Shown here one piece after another: positions 17,491 through 26,276 of a stretch of DNA of 64,000 bases (the first letter of the stretch is position 1; every line of letters begins with the position of its first letter). The stretch comes from Pseudomonas sp. MYb118 (GTDB lineage Bacteria; Pseudomonadota; Gammaproteobacteria; Pseudomonadales; Pseudomonadaceae). The translations under genes and the position numbers were made by a program. The stretch is taken from positions 1,922,001-1,986,000 of the forward strand of contig NZ_JBFRXN010000002.1 of NCBI RefSeq assembly GCF_040947875.1, given 5' to 3'. The notes under the pieces were generated by a model. It saw only the letters and a program-made list of their open reading frames with translations. It was not told where the DNA came from and did no database searches.

Positions 17491-18363
17491 ATGTCCCAAT
17501 CGTCTATTGCGGCCGCCTCTTCGGCCAACGCTGCCCGCCGTGGCAGTGCCACGGCGCGGCGCGTCCTGATCGGCCTCGGCTGGCTGATCTTTGCCCTGTT
17601 CCTGTTGTTGCCGCTACTGATCGTGGTGTCCCAGGGCCTGAAAAATGGCCTGGGTTCGTTCTTTACTGCGATCCTTGAACCGGATGCGCTGTCGGCGTTG
17701 AAACTCACGTTGATCGCCGTGCTGATTTCCGTGCCGCTCAACGTGGTGTTCGGTGTCAGCGCCGCCTGGTGCGTGAGCAAGTATTCGTTCCGCGGCAAGA
17801 GCATCCTGGTGACGCTGATCGACCTGCCGTTCTCGGTGTCGCCGGTGATCGCCGGCCTGGTTTATGTGCTGATGTTCGGCGCACAGGGCCTGTTCGGGCC
17901 GTGGCTACAGGACCATGACATCCAGATCGTCTTCGCCCTGCCGGGCATCGTGCTGGCGACGATCTTCGTCACCGTGCCCTTCGTGGCGCGCGAGTTGATC
18001 CCGTTGATGCAGGAGCAAGGTACCCAGGAAGAGGAAGCCGCGCGCCTGCTGGGCGCCAATGGCTGGCAGATGTTCTGGCACGTTACCGTCCCCAACATCA
18101 AATGGGGCCTGATCTATGGCGTGGTGCTGTGTACCGCTCGGGCCATGGGCGAATTCGGTGCGGTGTCGGTGGTTTCCGGGCACATTCGCGGGGTGACCAA
18201 CACCTTGCCCCTGCACGTCGAGATCCTCTACAACGAATACAACCACGTGGCCGCGTTCGCGGTCGCGAGCCTGTTGCTGATCATGGCGCTCTTCATTTTG
18301 CTGCTCAAGCAGTGGAGCGAAAACCGTATTAACCGCCTGCGCGCCAGCGCCGCGGAGGAATAA
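17491..18363 (+). CDS. cysW: Sulfate ABC transporter permease CysW
   Basis: 290 residues from ATG 17491, behind a strong AAGGAGG. About six spans are seen. The EAA loop reads [31 protein letters not shown], and [21 protein letters not shown] is typical of CysW. It pairs with CysT. A polar N-terminal stretch of about 25 residues precedes the first span. The stop is 3 nt from cysA. Confidence 0.96.
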   Translation: MSQSSIAAASSANAARRGSATARRVLIGLGWLIFALFLLLPLLIVVSQGLKNGLGSFFTAILEPDALSALKLTLIAVLISVPLNVVFGVSAAWCVSKYSFRGKSILVTLIDLPFSVSPVIAGLVYVLMFGAQGLFGPWLQDHDIQIVFALPGIVLATIFVTVPFVARELIPLMQEQGTQEEEAARLLGANGWQMFWHVTVPNIKWGLIYGVVLCTARAMGEFGAVSVVSGHIRGVTNTLPLHVEILYNEYNHVAAFAVASLLLIMALFILLLKQWSENRINRLRASAAEE

Positions 18364-18366
18364 TTC

Positions 18367-19356
18367 ATGTCGATCGAAGTGCGTAACGTCAGCAAGAACT
18401 TCAATGCGTTCAAGGCGCTGGACAACATCAGCCTGGACATCCAGAGCGGTGAACTGGTGGCGCTGCTCGGCCCGTCGGGTTGCGGCAAGACCACGCTGCT
18501 GCGAATCATCGCCGGCCTGGAAACCCCGGACCAGGGCAACATCGTGTTCCATGGCGAGGACGTTTCCGGTCACGACGTGCGTGATCGCAACGTCGGTTTC
18601 GTGTTCCAGCACTACGCCCTGTTCCGCCACATGACGGTGTTCGACAACGTCGCGTTCGGCCTGCGCATGAAGCCGAAAAACCAGCGCCCGAGCGAAAGCC
18701 AGATCGCCACCAAGGTGCATGAGCTGCTGAACATGGTGCAACTGGACTGGCTGTCGGATCGCTACCCGGAGCAACTGTCCGGCGGCCAGCGCCAGCGTAT
18801 CGCCCTGGCCCGCGCCCTGGCGGTAGAGCCCAAGGTGCTACTGCTCGACGAACCGTTCGGAGCCCTCGACGCCAAGGTGCGCAAGGAGCTGCGGCGCTGG
18901 CTGGCGCGGTTGCACGAAGACATCAACCTGACCTCGGTGTTCGTGACCCACGACCAGGAAGAAGCGATGGAAGTCGCCGACCGCATTGTGGTGATGAACA
19001 AGGGCGTGATCGAGCAGATCGGCTCACCGGGCGACGTCTACGAAAACCCGGCCAGCGATTTCGTCTACCACTTCCTCGGCGATTCGAACCGCCTGCACCT
19101 GGGCGAGGACAACCACGTGCTGTTCCGTCCGCACGAAGTGTCGCTGTCGCGCCATGAACTGGACGACCACCACGCCGCCGAAGTGCGCGATATCCGCCCA
19201 CTGGGCGCCACCACCCGGGTGACCCTGAAGGTGGAAGGGCAGAGCGATCTGATCGAGGCCGAAGTGGTCAAGGACCACGACAGCCTGATCGGGTTGGCCA
19301 AGGGAGAGACGCTGTTCTTCAAGCCGAAGGTCTGGCAGAAAGTGGCCAATCTGTAA
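18367..19356 (+). CDS. cysA: Sulfate/thiosulfate ABC transporter ATPase
   Basis: A 329-residue cytoplasmic ATPase. Walker A is GPSGCGKTT (residues ~35-43), the signature [15 protein letters not shown], Walker [13 protein letters not shown] and the switch His in [11 protein letters not shown]. The C-terminal ~90 residues form the TOBE-like domain ([23 protein letters not shown]). It powers sulfate uptake through CysTW. It is the last gene of the operon; a REP follows within 12 nt and no clear T-rich terminator is visible. Confidence 0.96.
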   Translation: MSIEVRNVSKNFNAFKALDNISLDIQSGELVALLGPSGCGKTTLLRIIAGLETPDQGNIVFHGEDVSGHDVRDRNVGFVFQHYALFRHMTVFDNVAFGLRMKPKNQRPSESQIATKVHELLNMVQLDWLSDRYPEQLSGGQRQRIALARALAVEPKVLLLDEPFGALDAKVRKELRRWLARLHEDINLTSVFVTHDQEEAMEVADRIVVMNKGVIEQIGSPGDVYENPASDFVYHFLGDSNRLHLGEDNHVLFRPHEVSLSRHELDDHHAAEVRDIRPLGATTRVTLKVEGQSDLIEAEVVKDHDSLIGLAKGETLFFKPKVWQKVANL

Positions 19357-19367
19357 AAGCGAAAAGC

Positions 19368-19460
19368 ATCGCGGGCAAGCCCGCTCCCACAGTGGGCCGG
19401 TGTGAACACAAAATCTGTGATCAACCGGTAACCCTGTAGGAGCGAGCTTGCTCGCGATGG
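19368..19460. repeat. Two REP elements in inverted arrangement
   Basis: ATCGCGGGCAAGCCCGCTCCCAC at 19368-19390 and CTGTAGGAGCGAGCTTGCTCG from 19434 face each other. They lie between the convergent genes cysA and the Mpo1-like gene and may act as terminators. Confidence 0.88.
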
Positions 19461-19464
19461 CGTC

Positions 19465-19986
19465 TTATGCCGCCGCGCGATGCGGATTCATCCGCACCCC
19501 ACCCACCCGCGCCTCGATCTGCTCCTTGAGCGCCTGCCGCATCCCCAGCAAAAACGCCAGGTCCGCCACCACGAACAACGGCCCGACGATCAACCCGACC
19601 AGGTCATCGACGAACGCCGGTTTGCGCCCTTCGTAATGATGGCCGACGAACTGGATCGCCCAGCCCACCACGAACAGCCCGATGCCGCTGGCCAGCCAGA
19701 CCAGGGTGCTTTGCTGCGCCACCACGTGACCGGCCCACACGGCCAGCGCCATCAGCGCACTCATCACCAGCCCCAGGCGCAGTTCCAGGCGCAGGTAGAA
19801 CCAGGCCGAGGCCAGGGCCACCAGCACCGCCGGTGACAGCCAGCCGCCCGCCCACTGCGGGCGAGCCAGCAACACCGCGACCGCCACGACGATCAGCGGG
19901 ATGCCGATGAAGTGGCTGGCGATGTTGCGCGGATCACGGTGATAGGCGGCGTATTGGCTGAGTTGATCAACGAGGGTTTTTTTCAT
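19465..19986 (-). CDS. Mpo1-like (DUF962/YGL010w) membrane protein
   Basis: A 173-residue protein with 4-5 hydrophobic spans. Family signatures are complete: YHRDPRNIASHFIGIPL (residues ~15-31) and QFVGHHYEGRKPAFVDDL (~112-129), whose histidines bind Fe2+ in yeast Mpo1. Mpo1 is a dioxygenase that removes one carbon from 2-hydroxy fatty acids. Activity in bacteria is an inference from the retained histidines. It is divergent from the Crp-type regulator at 20072. Confidence 0.85.
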   Translation of the reverse strand: MKKTLVDQLSQYAAYHRDPRNIASHFIGIPLIVVAVAVLLARPQWAGGWLSPAVLVALASAWFYLRLELRLGLVMSALMALAVWAGHVVAQQSTLVWLASGIGLFVVGWAIQFVGHHYEGRKPAFVDDLVGLIVGPLFVVADLAFLLGMRQALKEQIEARVGGVRMNPHRAAA

Positions 19987-20071
19987 TGTTATTCCTCCTG
20001 TAGGGTGATGCGATCATGCCCCGGGTTCGGCGTTCGCTCTGTCAGCCAGGCGACAATCTCCAGGAGTTTCG

Positions 20072-20758
20072 ATGGACATGCAGGTTTGGCGCGCGCGCCT
20101 GATGACGGGTCAATGGTTCAGTCATCTGCCGGCGCCCTTACAGAATAGTCTGCTGGACGCCGGCAAGCTGCGGCGCCTGCCGGCGGGGCAGCGCCTGTTC
20201 CAGCGCGGCGATCCGCCCTGCGGCCTGTATGCGGTGCTCGAAGGCGCGATCCGCATCGGCACGGTCAGCGAGCAGGGCAAGGAGGCGCTGCTGAGCCTGG
20301 TGGAGGCGCCGCACTGGTTCGGCGAAATCTGCCTGTTCGACGGCCAGCCACGCACCCACGATGCCTTTGCCATGGGGCCGTGCACGCTGTTGCACATCCC
20401 GCAGGCAGCGTTGCTGGCCCTGCTCGACGAGCACCCGGTGTACTGGCGGCAACTGGCGCTGTTGATGAGCCAGAAACTGCGCCTGACCTTCATCAACCTC
20501 GAACAACTGAGCCTGATGCCGGCCCCGGCACGCCTGGCCCATCGCCTGTTGCTGATCGCCGAAGGCTACGGCGAGCTCGACCCGCCGCGCCGGGTGCTGC
20601 AACTGCCCCAGGAGCAGTTGGCGTCGATGCTGTCGCTGTCGCGCCAGACCACCAACCAGATCCTCAAGGATTTGCAGGGGCAGGGGATCCTCAACCTCAA
20701 GTATGGCGAGATCGTGATTCTGGATGTGGGGCGGTTGCGGGGGTTGGCTTCGATCTAA
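20072..20758 (+). CDS. Crp/Fnr-family transcriptional regulator
   Basis: A 228-residue protein. The N-terminal cyclic-nucleotide-binding-type beta barrel (RRLPAGQRLFQRGDPPCGLYAVLEGAIRIG, WFGEICLFDGQPRTHDAFAMG) spans ~30-130, and a dimer helix follows. The C-terminal Crp-type HTH is QLPQEQLASMLSLSRQTTNQILKDLQGQGI. There are no clustered N-terminal cysteines of the Fnr type, so it is not an oxygen-sensing Fe-S regulator. The effector is unknown. The region shared with the divergent Mpo1-like gene is 85 nt. Confidence 0.9.
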   Translation: MDMQVWRARLMTGQWFSHLPAPLQNSLLDAGKLRRLPAGQRLFQRGDPPCGLYAVLEGAIRIGTVSEQGKEALLSLVEAPHWFGEICLFDGQPRTHDAFAMGPCTLLHIPQAALLALLDEHPVYWRQLALLMSQKLRLTFINLEQLSLMPAPARLAHRLLLIAEGYGELDPPRRVLQLPQEQLASMLSLSRQTTNQILKDLQGQGILNLKYGEIVILDVGRLRGLASI

Positions 20759-20778
20759 AGGGTTGTCTGGGCTGGCCC

Positions 20779-20855
20779 TATCGCGAGCAAGCTCGCTCCT
20801 ACAGGGTTCTGTGTCCGACACAAATCCTCTGTAGGAGCGAGCTTGCTCGCGATGG
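20779..20855. repeat. REPIN between convergent regulator genes
   Basis: ATCGCGAGCAAGCTCGCTCC at about 20779-20799 and CTGTAGGAGCGAGCTTGC from 20829 to 20855, between the stops at 20758 and 20867. Confidence 0.9.
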
Positions 20856-20866
20856 GGCCATTTCAG

Positions 20867-21871
20867 TCAGCGCAACCCATCCCGAAACTGCCCCGGCGTC
20901 ATCCCCGTCCACCGCTTGAACGCGCGGCTGAAGCTGCTGGTGTCGGCGAAGCCGAGCAGGTAGCTGATTTCGCTCAGCGAGCATTGCGGGTCGCGCAGGT
21001 GCAGCAGGGCGAGGTTTTCGCGGCTTTCGTTGAGCAGCGTATCGAAGCGGCAGCCTTCGTCCGCCAGGTGGCGTTGCAGGCTGCGCAGGCTCAGGTGCAG
21101 GGCCTGGGCGATGTGTTCGGCGCTGGGCTCGCCTTCGGGCAATTGCTCTTCGATGGCATCGCGTACCTTGCGCTCCCAGGTCAGCGGCTTGAGCTGCGCC
21201 AGGGTGCGCTTGAGCACGGTTTCGTTGTGCTCGGCCAGTTCCGGGTTGGCGTCGTCCAGGTGACTGTCGAAATCCACCAGGGAAAATTCCAGCCAGTCCT
21301 CGGTCGCGCCGAAATGCACCGGGGCGCGGAACACTTTGTGCCATTGATGCGCATCGACCGGTTCCGGACGGCGCAGGTACACCGCCAGCGGCGCGTAGTC
21401 GCGGCCCAGGCGGTTGCGGCAGGTGCGCACGTAGATCGCGGTGAAGGCGTCGATGGCTTCGAACGCCGGCGCCGGGTTGCCGGGCGGAATGCGCAGGTGG
21501 AAGCGGTAGCGATCTTCGCTGCGGCTCAGTTCCAGCGCCAGGGCGTCGCTGACCACCTGGTGATAACGCACGATGCGCTCGAACACCTCACGCAGGCTGC
21601 CGCTGGCCACCAGGGCATAACCCAGGGCGTGGAAGGTGGTCGGGCTGACGAATCGCGACACGCGCAGGCCGATCGCCGGGTCGCCGCTGACCTGCACGGC
21701 CAGTTCCCACAGGCGCGTGGTGCCGGACAATGGATAACGGGCGTTCGGATCGTCCATCCATTGCGGGTCGAGCCCCGCCTGCTTGCACAGGTCGGTGCTG
21801 TCCAGGCCCAGCGCATCGAGCTGTTTGCGCAGGGCACGGGTCCAGCTGGCGAGGGAGGTCGGTTCAGTCAT
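20867..21871 (-). CDS. AraC-family regulator, probable controller of the adjacent desaturase
   Basis: A 334-residue protein. The N-terminal ~200 residues match the AraC ligand-binding type seen in OruR/ArgR-like proteins (ARYPLSGTTRLWELAVQVSGDPAIGL, VSPTTFHALGYALVASGSLREVFERI). The C-terminus has the two AraC HTH units: HIAQALHLSLRSLQRHLADEG and SLSEISYLLGFADTSSFSRAFKRWTGMTPGQFR. It is divergent from the desaturase at 21972 with 100 nt between starts, so it probably controls that gene in response to a lipid-like or other small effector (inference). Confidence 0.9.
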   Translation of the reverse strand: MTEPTSLASWTRALRKQLDALGLDSTDLCKQAGLDPQWMDDPNARYPLSGTTRLWELAVQVSGDPAIGLRVSRFVSPTTFHALGYALVASGSLREVFERIVRYHQVVSDALALELSRSEDRYRFHLRIPPGNPAPAFEAIDAFTAIYVRTCRNRLGRDYAPLAVYLRRPEPVDAHQWHKVFRAPVHFGATEDWLEFSLVDFDSHLDDANPELAEHNETVLKRTLAQLKPLTWERKVRDAIEEQLPEGEPSAEHIAQALHLSLRSLQRHLADEGCRFDTLLNESRENLALLHLRDPQCSLSEISYLLGFADTSSFSRAFKRWTGMTPGQFRDGLR

Positions 21872-21971
21872 GCTGATTGGCGCTTCCGGTCAACAGGTTG
21901 GCGTCTACGGCTACCACGTGTTGAAACTTCACAGGGCAGGATGCGGACATCAATAACCAGAGGATGGAAGC

Positions 21972-23045
21972 ATGGAAGGTACTTCTGCAAGTCCCCAGCG
22001 ACACAATGCAGCCCAGCGTTCGGCGCACATTCGTGAAGTGGTGCTGGCCAAGGGCGTGGAACTGCGCCAGCGCTACCCGATTCTCAACCATCAGGACGCC
22101 TTGGGCGCCGGCATCCTGGCCTTTGCGCTGGCAGGCATGATTGGCTCGGCAGCGCTCTATCTCAGTGGTTACATGGCCTGGTGGGCGTGCCTTCTGCTCA
22201 ATGCTTTTTTCGCTTCGCTGACCCATGAGCTGGAACACGACCTGATCCACAGCATGTACTTTCGCAAGCAGCGCGTGCCGCACAACCTGATGATGGGCCT
22301 GGTGTGGCTGGCGCGCCCGAGCACGATCAACCCGTGGATCCGTCGCCAACTGCACCTCAACCACCACAAAATGTCCGGCACCGAAGCCGACATGGAAGAG
22401 CGGGCGATCACCAATGGCGAGCCCTGGGGCATCGCGCGTTTGTTGATGGTCGGCGACAACGTGATGTCGGCCTTCATCCGCATGCTGCGAGCCAGGACCT
22501 GGGCGCACAAGCTCAGCATCCTCAAGCGGGTGTTCAAGGTCTACGCGCCGCTGGCGTTGCTGCACTGGGGCGCGTGGTACGTGTTCCTGGGCTTTCATGC
22601 CGCCAATGGCGTCGCCACCTTACTGGGCACCAGCGTGCAATGGTCGGCGGACACCCTGGCGGTGATGCAGGTGATCGACATCGCGGTGGTGGTGATCATC
22701 GGGCCGAACGTGTTGCGCACCTTCTGCCTGCATTTCGTCAGTTCGAACATGCACTACTACGGTGACGTCGAGCCGGGCAACGTGATCCAGCAAACCCAGG
22801 TGCTCAACCCCTGGTGGCTGTGGCCGATGCAGGCGTTCTGCTTCAACTTCGGCAGCAGCCACGGGATTCATCACTTTGTGGTGAAGGAGCCGTTCTACAT
22901 CCGCCAGATGACCGTGCCGGTGGCGCACAAGGTCATGCGCGAGATGGGCGTACGCTTCAATGATTTCGGCACGTTCGCCCGAGCCAATCGCTTCGTGCGC
23001 AAGGAAACTGCAGCCACTGAGGAGGCACGCACCGCCCAGGCTTGA
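21972..23045 (+). CDS. Membrane fatty-acid desaturase/hydroxylase family protein
   Basis: A 357-residue di-iron membrane enzyme. Histidine motifs: HELEHDLIH (residues ~78-86), HLNHH (~119-123), HYYGD and HGIHH (~301). Hydrophobic spans lie at ~45-66 and 68-80, and in the middle at ~190-240. The spacing differs from the DesA-type enzyme at 11774 and is closer to the general FA_desaturase/AlkB-like group, so the substrate is open. The upstream divergent AraC gene suggests inducible expression. A terminator candidate lies 180 nt downstream. Confidence 0.85.
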   Translation: MEGTSASPQRHNAAQRSAHIREVVLAKGVELRQRYPILNHQDALGAGILAFALAGMIGSAALYLSGYMAWWACLLLNAFFASLTHELEHDLIHSMYFRKQRVPHNLMMGLVWLARPSTINPWIRRQLHLNHHKMSGTEADMEERAITNGEPWGIARLLMVGDNVMSAFIRMLRARTWAHKLSILKRVFKVYAPLALLHWGAWYVFLGFHAANGVATLLGTSVQWSADTLAVMQVIDIAVVVIIGPNVLRTFCLHFVSSNMHYYGDVEPGNVIQQTQVLNPWWLWPMQAFCFNFGSSHGIHHFVVKEPFYIRQMTVPVAHKVMREMGVRFNDFGTFARANRFVRKETAATEEARTAQA

Positions 23046-23224
23046 GCGGAACCCGGAAAACTCAACGAGGCATTCGTCATCAATCTGACCCAAAGGGGCG
23101 TTAGGTTTGAACGTCATCGGGTGGTTCGACGCTATATGCGTTATTGGCCTAAGCAGGTAATTAAATATTCCTTTATCGGATATTCATTTCGGCCAATCAT
23201 CGCCTCATCAGATTTGAGTTTTCT

Positions 23225-23260
23225 GGGGCCGTCTCCTTGGCAGGGTGCGGTCCCTTTTTT
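23225..23260 (+). terminator. Rho-independent terminator candidate
   Basis: GGGGCCG (23225-23231) pairs with CGGTCCC (23248-23254, one G-U) and is followed at once by six Ts. It probably ends the desaturase transcript. Confidence 0.6.
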
Positions 23261-23290
23261 ATTCCCTGGATAAACCTGCAAACCCTTCCC

Positions 23291-23385
23291 CTGTAGGAGC
23301 GAGCTTGCTCGCGATGGCGCTGGGTCAGCTGGCATCGTCGGTGATTGATACACCGCTATCGCGAGCAAGCTCGCTCCTACAGGGC
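23291..23385. repeat. REPIN
   Basis: CTGTAGGAGCGAGCTTGCTCG from 23291 and its inverted copy ending CGCTCCTACAG at 23383, in the 447-nt gap 23046-23492. I see no gene in this gap. Confidence 0.92.
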
Positions 23386-23422
23386 TCTGCTTATGTCCGA
23401 TGAGTCTTAATAAATAGCTTCT

Positions 23423-23438
23423 TATTCCTTAACGAATA
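23423..23438. promoter_or_regulatory. AT-rich dyad upstream of hydrolase gene, candidate sulfur-regulon site
   Basis: TATTC-CTTAAC-GAATA at 23423-23438, inside an AT-rich run from 23400. Its 10-mer TATTCCTTAA reappears inverted at 25230-25239 before the MetQ-like gene. Confidence 0.4.
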
Positions 23439-23492
23439 TAACTCTCCTCCCTATACTCGGTCAGCAACAGACACGCCGCAGGAGAGTTCCCC

Positions 23493-24074
23493 ATGCGCAA
23501 CGAATCCATCCGTTACCTGATTGTGCCGGGCTGGCAAGGATCGCCAGAAGATCATTGGCAAAGCCATTGGCAGAACAGCTTGCCCAACAGTGCGCGGGTG
23601 GAACAGGCTGACTGGTTGACGCCGCGTCGCGAAGACTGGGTGGCGGCGCTGGCCGAGGCGATTGCCGCCGACAGCACGCCGGTGATCCTGATTGCCCACA
23701 GCCTCGGCTGCATCACGGTGGCGCATTGGGCCGCCACCGCCCCGCTGCATGTTCTGCGGCAGGTGCGCGGCGCCTTGCTGGTCGCCCCGGCGGACGTCGA
23801 GCGCCCGGCCTGCGCGCCGGCCTTGCGCAATTTTGCGCCGATCCCGAACGACCTCCTGCCGTTTCCCAGCCAGGTCGTCAGCTCCGATAACGACAGCGCC
23901 GTCAGCGCGCCACGGGCATTGGAACTGGCCCGTCAGTGGGGCGCCGAGGCGGGCATCCTGTCGGGTGCCGGGCACATCAATGTGAAGTCCGGTCATCAGC
24001 GTTGGGAGCAGGGGTTTGCCTACCTCTACCGCCTGCAGAACCGCATGGAACATCACGCGCTGCGTCGCGCTTGA
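23493..24074 (+). CDS. RBBP9/YdeN family alpha/beta hydrolase
   Basis: A 193-residue serine hydrolase. Visible: the N-terminal VPGWQGSPEDHWQSHW oxyanion region, nucleophile Ser70 in LIAHSLG, Asp in SSDND (~130) and His in GAGHIN (~157). This is the complete RBBP9-type triad. The ribosome site is GGAGAG. The substrate is unknown. It is followed 59 nt later by a sigma-54 activator, and both are flanked by sulfur genes, so a role in organosulfur use is possible but unproven. Confidence 0.85.
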   Translation: MRNESIRYLIVPGWQGSPEDHWQSHWQNSLPNSARVEQADWLTPRREDWVAALAEAIAADSTPVILIAHSLGCITVAHWAATAPLHVLRQVRGALLVAPADVERPACAPALRNFAPIPNDLLPFPSQVVSSDNDSAVSAPRALELARQWGAEAGILSGAGHINVKSGHQRWEQGFAYLYRLQNRMEHHALRRA

Positions 24075-24133
24075 GTCCTTCTTTTTTTTAGCACGCCTCC
24101 CCGTCTCCCGGCGGTTTGGGGCGGGAGTCTGCC

Positions 24134-25039
24134 ATGAGTGTTGAAACCTTCGGCCAGCCACTGCTGACCTTTCCCGATGCGGAAAAAAGCCCCCTGAGCA
24201 TTCGCGCCAAAGCGCTGGTGTTCGTCGATCCGCGCTCGCGCCAGTTGCGCGAGGAACTGGAGCAATTGGCACCCCGCGAAGTCTCGGTGTTGATCCGTGG
24301 CGAAACCGGTAGCGGCAAGGAGTTGCTGGCCCGGCATATCCACCGGGCCAGTGATCGCGGCGGGTTGTTCGTGTCGGTCAATTGTGGGGCGATCAGCCCC
24401 ACGTATGCCGATGCGGAACTGTTTGGGTATGCGGCCGGCAGCCACAACGGTTCGGCGAGCAGTCGCGCGGGCTGGTTTGGTTCGGCCAATGGCGGCACGC
24501 TTTACCTGGACGAGATCGGCGATTTGCCGCTGCCGATCCAGATCAAGCTGCTCGCGGCCCTGGAGAACCACGAAGTCACCCGCGTCGGCGCTACGCACCC
24601 GAGCCCGGTGGATGTGCGCCTGGTGGCCGCCACCAGCATCGACCTGGCCCAGGCGGTGGCTGCCGGCAAATTCCACGAACGGCTCTATCACTACCTCAGC
24701 GAAGGCCAGCTCGAACTGCCGGCGCTGCGCGAGCGGGTCGGCGACATCCTGTCGTTGTCCGAGTACTTCCTGGGCATCTACAGCCAGCGCCTGGATCTGC
24801 CGGTGCCGCTGATCAGCGAAGCCGCGCAGCGGGTGCTGGAACGCCACAGCTGGCCAGGCAACACCCGCGAGCTGGAAAACGTCATTCACTTTGCCTTGCT
24901 GGTGAGCACCGGCGACGAGATCCTGCCGGAGCACCTGAACCTGCCCGAGCTGTTTTCGCCGCTTGAGCAGAAGCTGTTGCACGTGCTGCGCCACGGAACG
25001 CCTGCCGAGCAGGCTGCGCTGCAAAAACTGATTGCGTAA
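24134..25039 (+). CDS. Sigma-54 AAA+ activator lacking N-terminal sensor and C-terminal HTH (SfnR-like)
   Basis: 301 residues from ATG 24134. It is nearly only the AAA+ domain: Walker A GETGSGKE at 56-63, GGTLYLDEIGDLPLPIQIKLL (Walker B region), RLVAATSIDL and the sensor II WPGNTRELENV. The sigma-54-contacting GAFTGA loop is replaced by GSHNGS at 102-107. No Fis-type helix-turn-helix follows; the protein ends in a short helix (LEQKLLHVLRHGTPAEQAALQKLIA). There is no frameshifted remainder before the next REP. SfnR of P. putida, which activates dimethyl-sulfone genes, also lacks a sensor domain. Whether this protein still activates sigma-54 is doubtful. Confidence 0.82.
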   Translation: MSVETFGQPLLTFPDAEKSPLSIRAKALVFVDPRSRQLREELEQLAPREVSVLIRGETGSGKELLARHIHRASDRGGLFVSVNCGAISPTYADAELFGYAAGSHNGSASSRAGWFGSANGGTLYLDEIGDLPLPIQIKLLAALENHEVTRVGATHPSPVDVRLVAATSIDLAQAVAAGKFHERLYHYLSEGQLELPALRERVGDILSLSEYFLGIYSQRLDLPVPLISEAAQRVLERHSWPGNTRELENVIHFALLVSTGDEILPEHLNLPELFSPLEQKLLHVLRHGTPAEQAALQKLIA

Positions 25040-25057
25040 TCCCGCGAATCCGCAAAC

Positions 25058-25160
25058 CTGTAGGAGCGAGCTTGCTCGCGATGGACGCCAGAGCACCGCG
25101 GGGTATCAGGCTTCCCGCGTCATCGTTGACGTCCATCGCGAGCAAGCTCGCTCCTACAGG
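25058..25160. repeat. REPIN with long matching flanks
   Basis: From CTGTAGGAGCGAGC at 25058 to its inverse ending at 25160. The complementarity extends past the REP into GATGGACG / CGTCCATC, so the whole unit can fold as one hairpin. Confidence 0.92.
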
Positions 25161-25203
25161 GGGGTGGAGAAACCCTTGGTTTAGAGCTGTATGAGCGAAA
25201 TGG

Positions 25204-25239
25204 AATATCAAAGTGAATAAAAGATATTGTTAAGGAATA
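25204..25239. promoter_or_regulatory. AT-rich dyad upstream of MetQ-like gene, candidate sulfur-regulon site
   Basis: AATATC (25204-25209) and GATATT (25223-25228) are inverted; TTAAGGAATA follows at 25230-25239. It lies about 110 nt before the start codon, in a patch with very low GC for this genome. Confidence 0.4.
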
Positions 25240-25343
25240 AAAAATCCCGGTATTGTCCGCTCCACGCCAGCGATAGCACTTCACTGGCACACGTACTAAT
25301 AGCCGTCGTCGATGACGACCGTGATTTTCGATAAGGACACTGC

Positions 25344-26126
25344 ATGAAAAAGGTTCTGTTGTTCACCGCATTGGCGGCTGCCCTGACCGCGGGCCTGGCC
25401 CAGGCTGGCGAGAAACTGGTGGTTGCGGCGACCCCGATTCCACACGCCGAGATTCTCGAGCTGATCAAGCCAACCCTCGCCAAAGAAGGCGTGGACCTGG
25501 AAATCAAAGTGTTCACCGATTACGTTCAGCCGAACGTGCAGGTTGACCAGAAGCGCCTGGATGCCAACTACTTCCAGACCCTGCCTTACCTCAAGAGCTT
25601 CAACGAAGGTAAAGGCACCCACCTGGAAACCGTGATCGGCGTTCACGTCGAACCGTTCGGTGGCTACTCGAAGAAAGTCAAAACCCTGGCTGAGCTGAAA
25701 GACGGCGCAACCATCGCGATTCCTAACGAAGGTAGCAACAGCGGCCGTGCCCTGATCCTGCTGCAGAAGGCTGGCCTGATCGAGTTGAAAGACCCGAAAA
25801 ACGCCCTGGCCACGCCAAAGGACATCGCCAAGAACCCGCACAACTTCAAGTTCAAGGAACTGGAATCGGCCATGCTGCCGCGTGTGCTGGACCAGGTCGA
25901 CCTGGACATGATCAACACCAACTACGCGCTGGAAGCGGGCCTGAACCCGGCTAAAGACGCGCTGGTGATCGAAGGTGCCGATTCGCCTTACGTGAACTTC
26001 CTGGTGGCTCGCCCGGACAACAAGGACAGCGCCGCCATCCAGAAACTGGCCAAGGCCCTGACCAGCCCTGAAGTGAAAGCGTTCATCGAGAAGAAATACA
26101 GCGGCGCGGTACTGCCGGCGTTCTGA
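25344..26126 (+). CDS. MetQ/NlpA-family periplasmic binding protein, orphan copy
   Basis: A 260-residue protein with signal peptide MKKVLLFTALAAALTAGLAQA. There is no lipobox cysteine, unlike E. coli MetQ, so it should be a free periplasmic protein. The NlpA pattern is clear: ATPIPHAEILELIKPTLAKEGVDLEIKVFTDYVQPN, ANYFQTLPYLKSFN, TIAIPNEGSNSGRALILLQKAGLI, DLDMINTNYALEAGLNP. The family binds methionine or related compounds. It has no metN/metI beside it; the metQNI operon lies at 44.5-47.1 kb and may be its translocator. A repeat unit follows. Confidence 0.88.
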   Translation: MKKVLLFTALAAALTAGLAQAGEKLVVAATPIPHAEILELIKPTLAKEGVDLEIKVFTDYVQPNVQVDQKRLDANYFQTLPYLKSFNEGKGTHLETVIGVHVEPFGGYSKKVKTLAELKDGATIAIPNEGSNSGRALILLQKAGLIELKDPKNALATPKDIAKNPHNFKFKELESAMLPRVLDQVDLDMINTNYALEAGLNPAKDALVIEGADSPYVNFLVARPDNKDSAAIQKLAKALTSPEVKAFIEKKYSGAVLPAF

Positions 26127-26153
26127 TTCGAAACCTGCTCGACCCCTGCCTGA

Positions 26154-26257
26154 TGATCGTTCCCACGCTCTGCGTGGGAACGCCTCCAGGGACGCTCTGC
26201 GTTCAGTGACGCGGAGCGTCACGGGCTGCATTCCCACGCAGAGCGTGGGAACGATCA
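26154..26257. repeat. Large palindromic repeat with 27-bp perfect terminal arms
   Basis: TGATCGTTCCCACGC begins a 27-nt arm (26154-26180) whose exact reverse complement is at 26231-26257. Each arm is itself a hairpin (TTCCCACGC / GCGTGGGAA). The centre holds a further ACGCTC-type dyad. A half copy lies at 15045. Confidence 0.88.
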
Positions 26258-26276
26258 CCGCTCAGAGCACCCCGCC

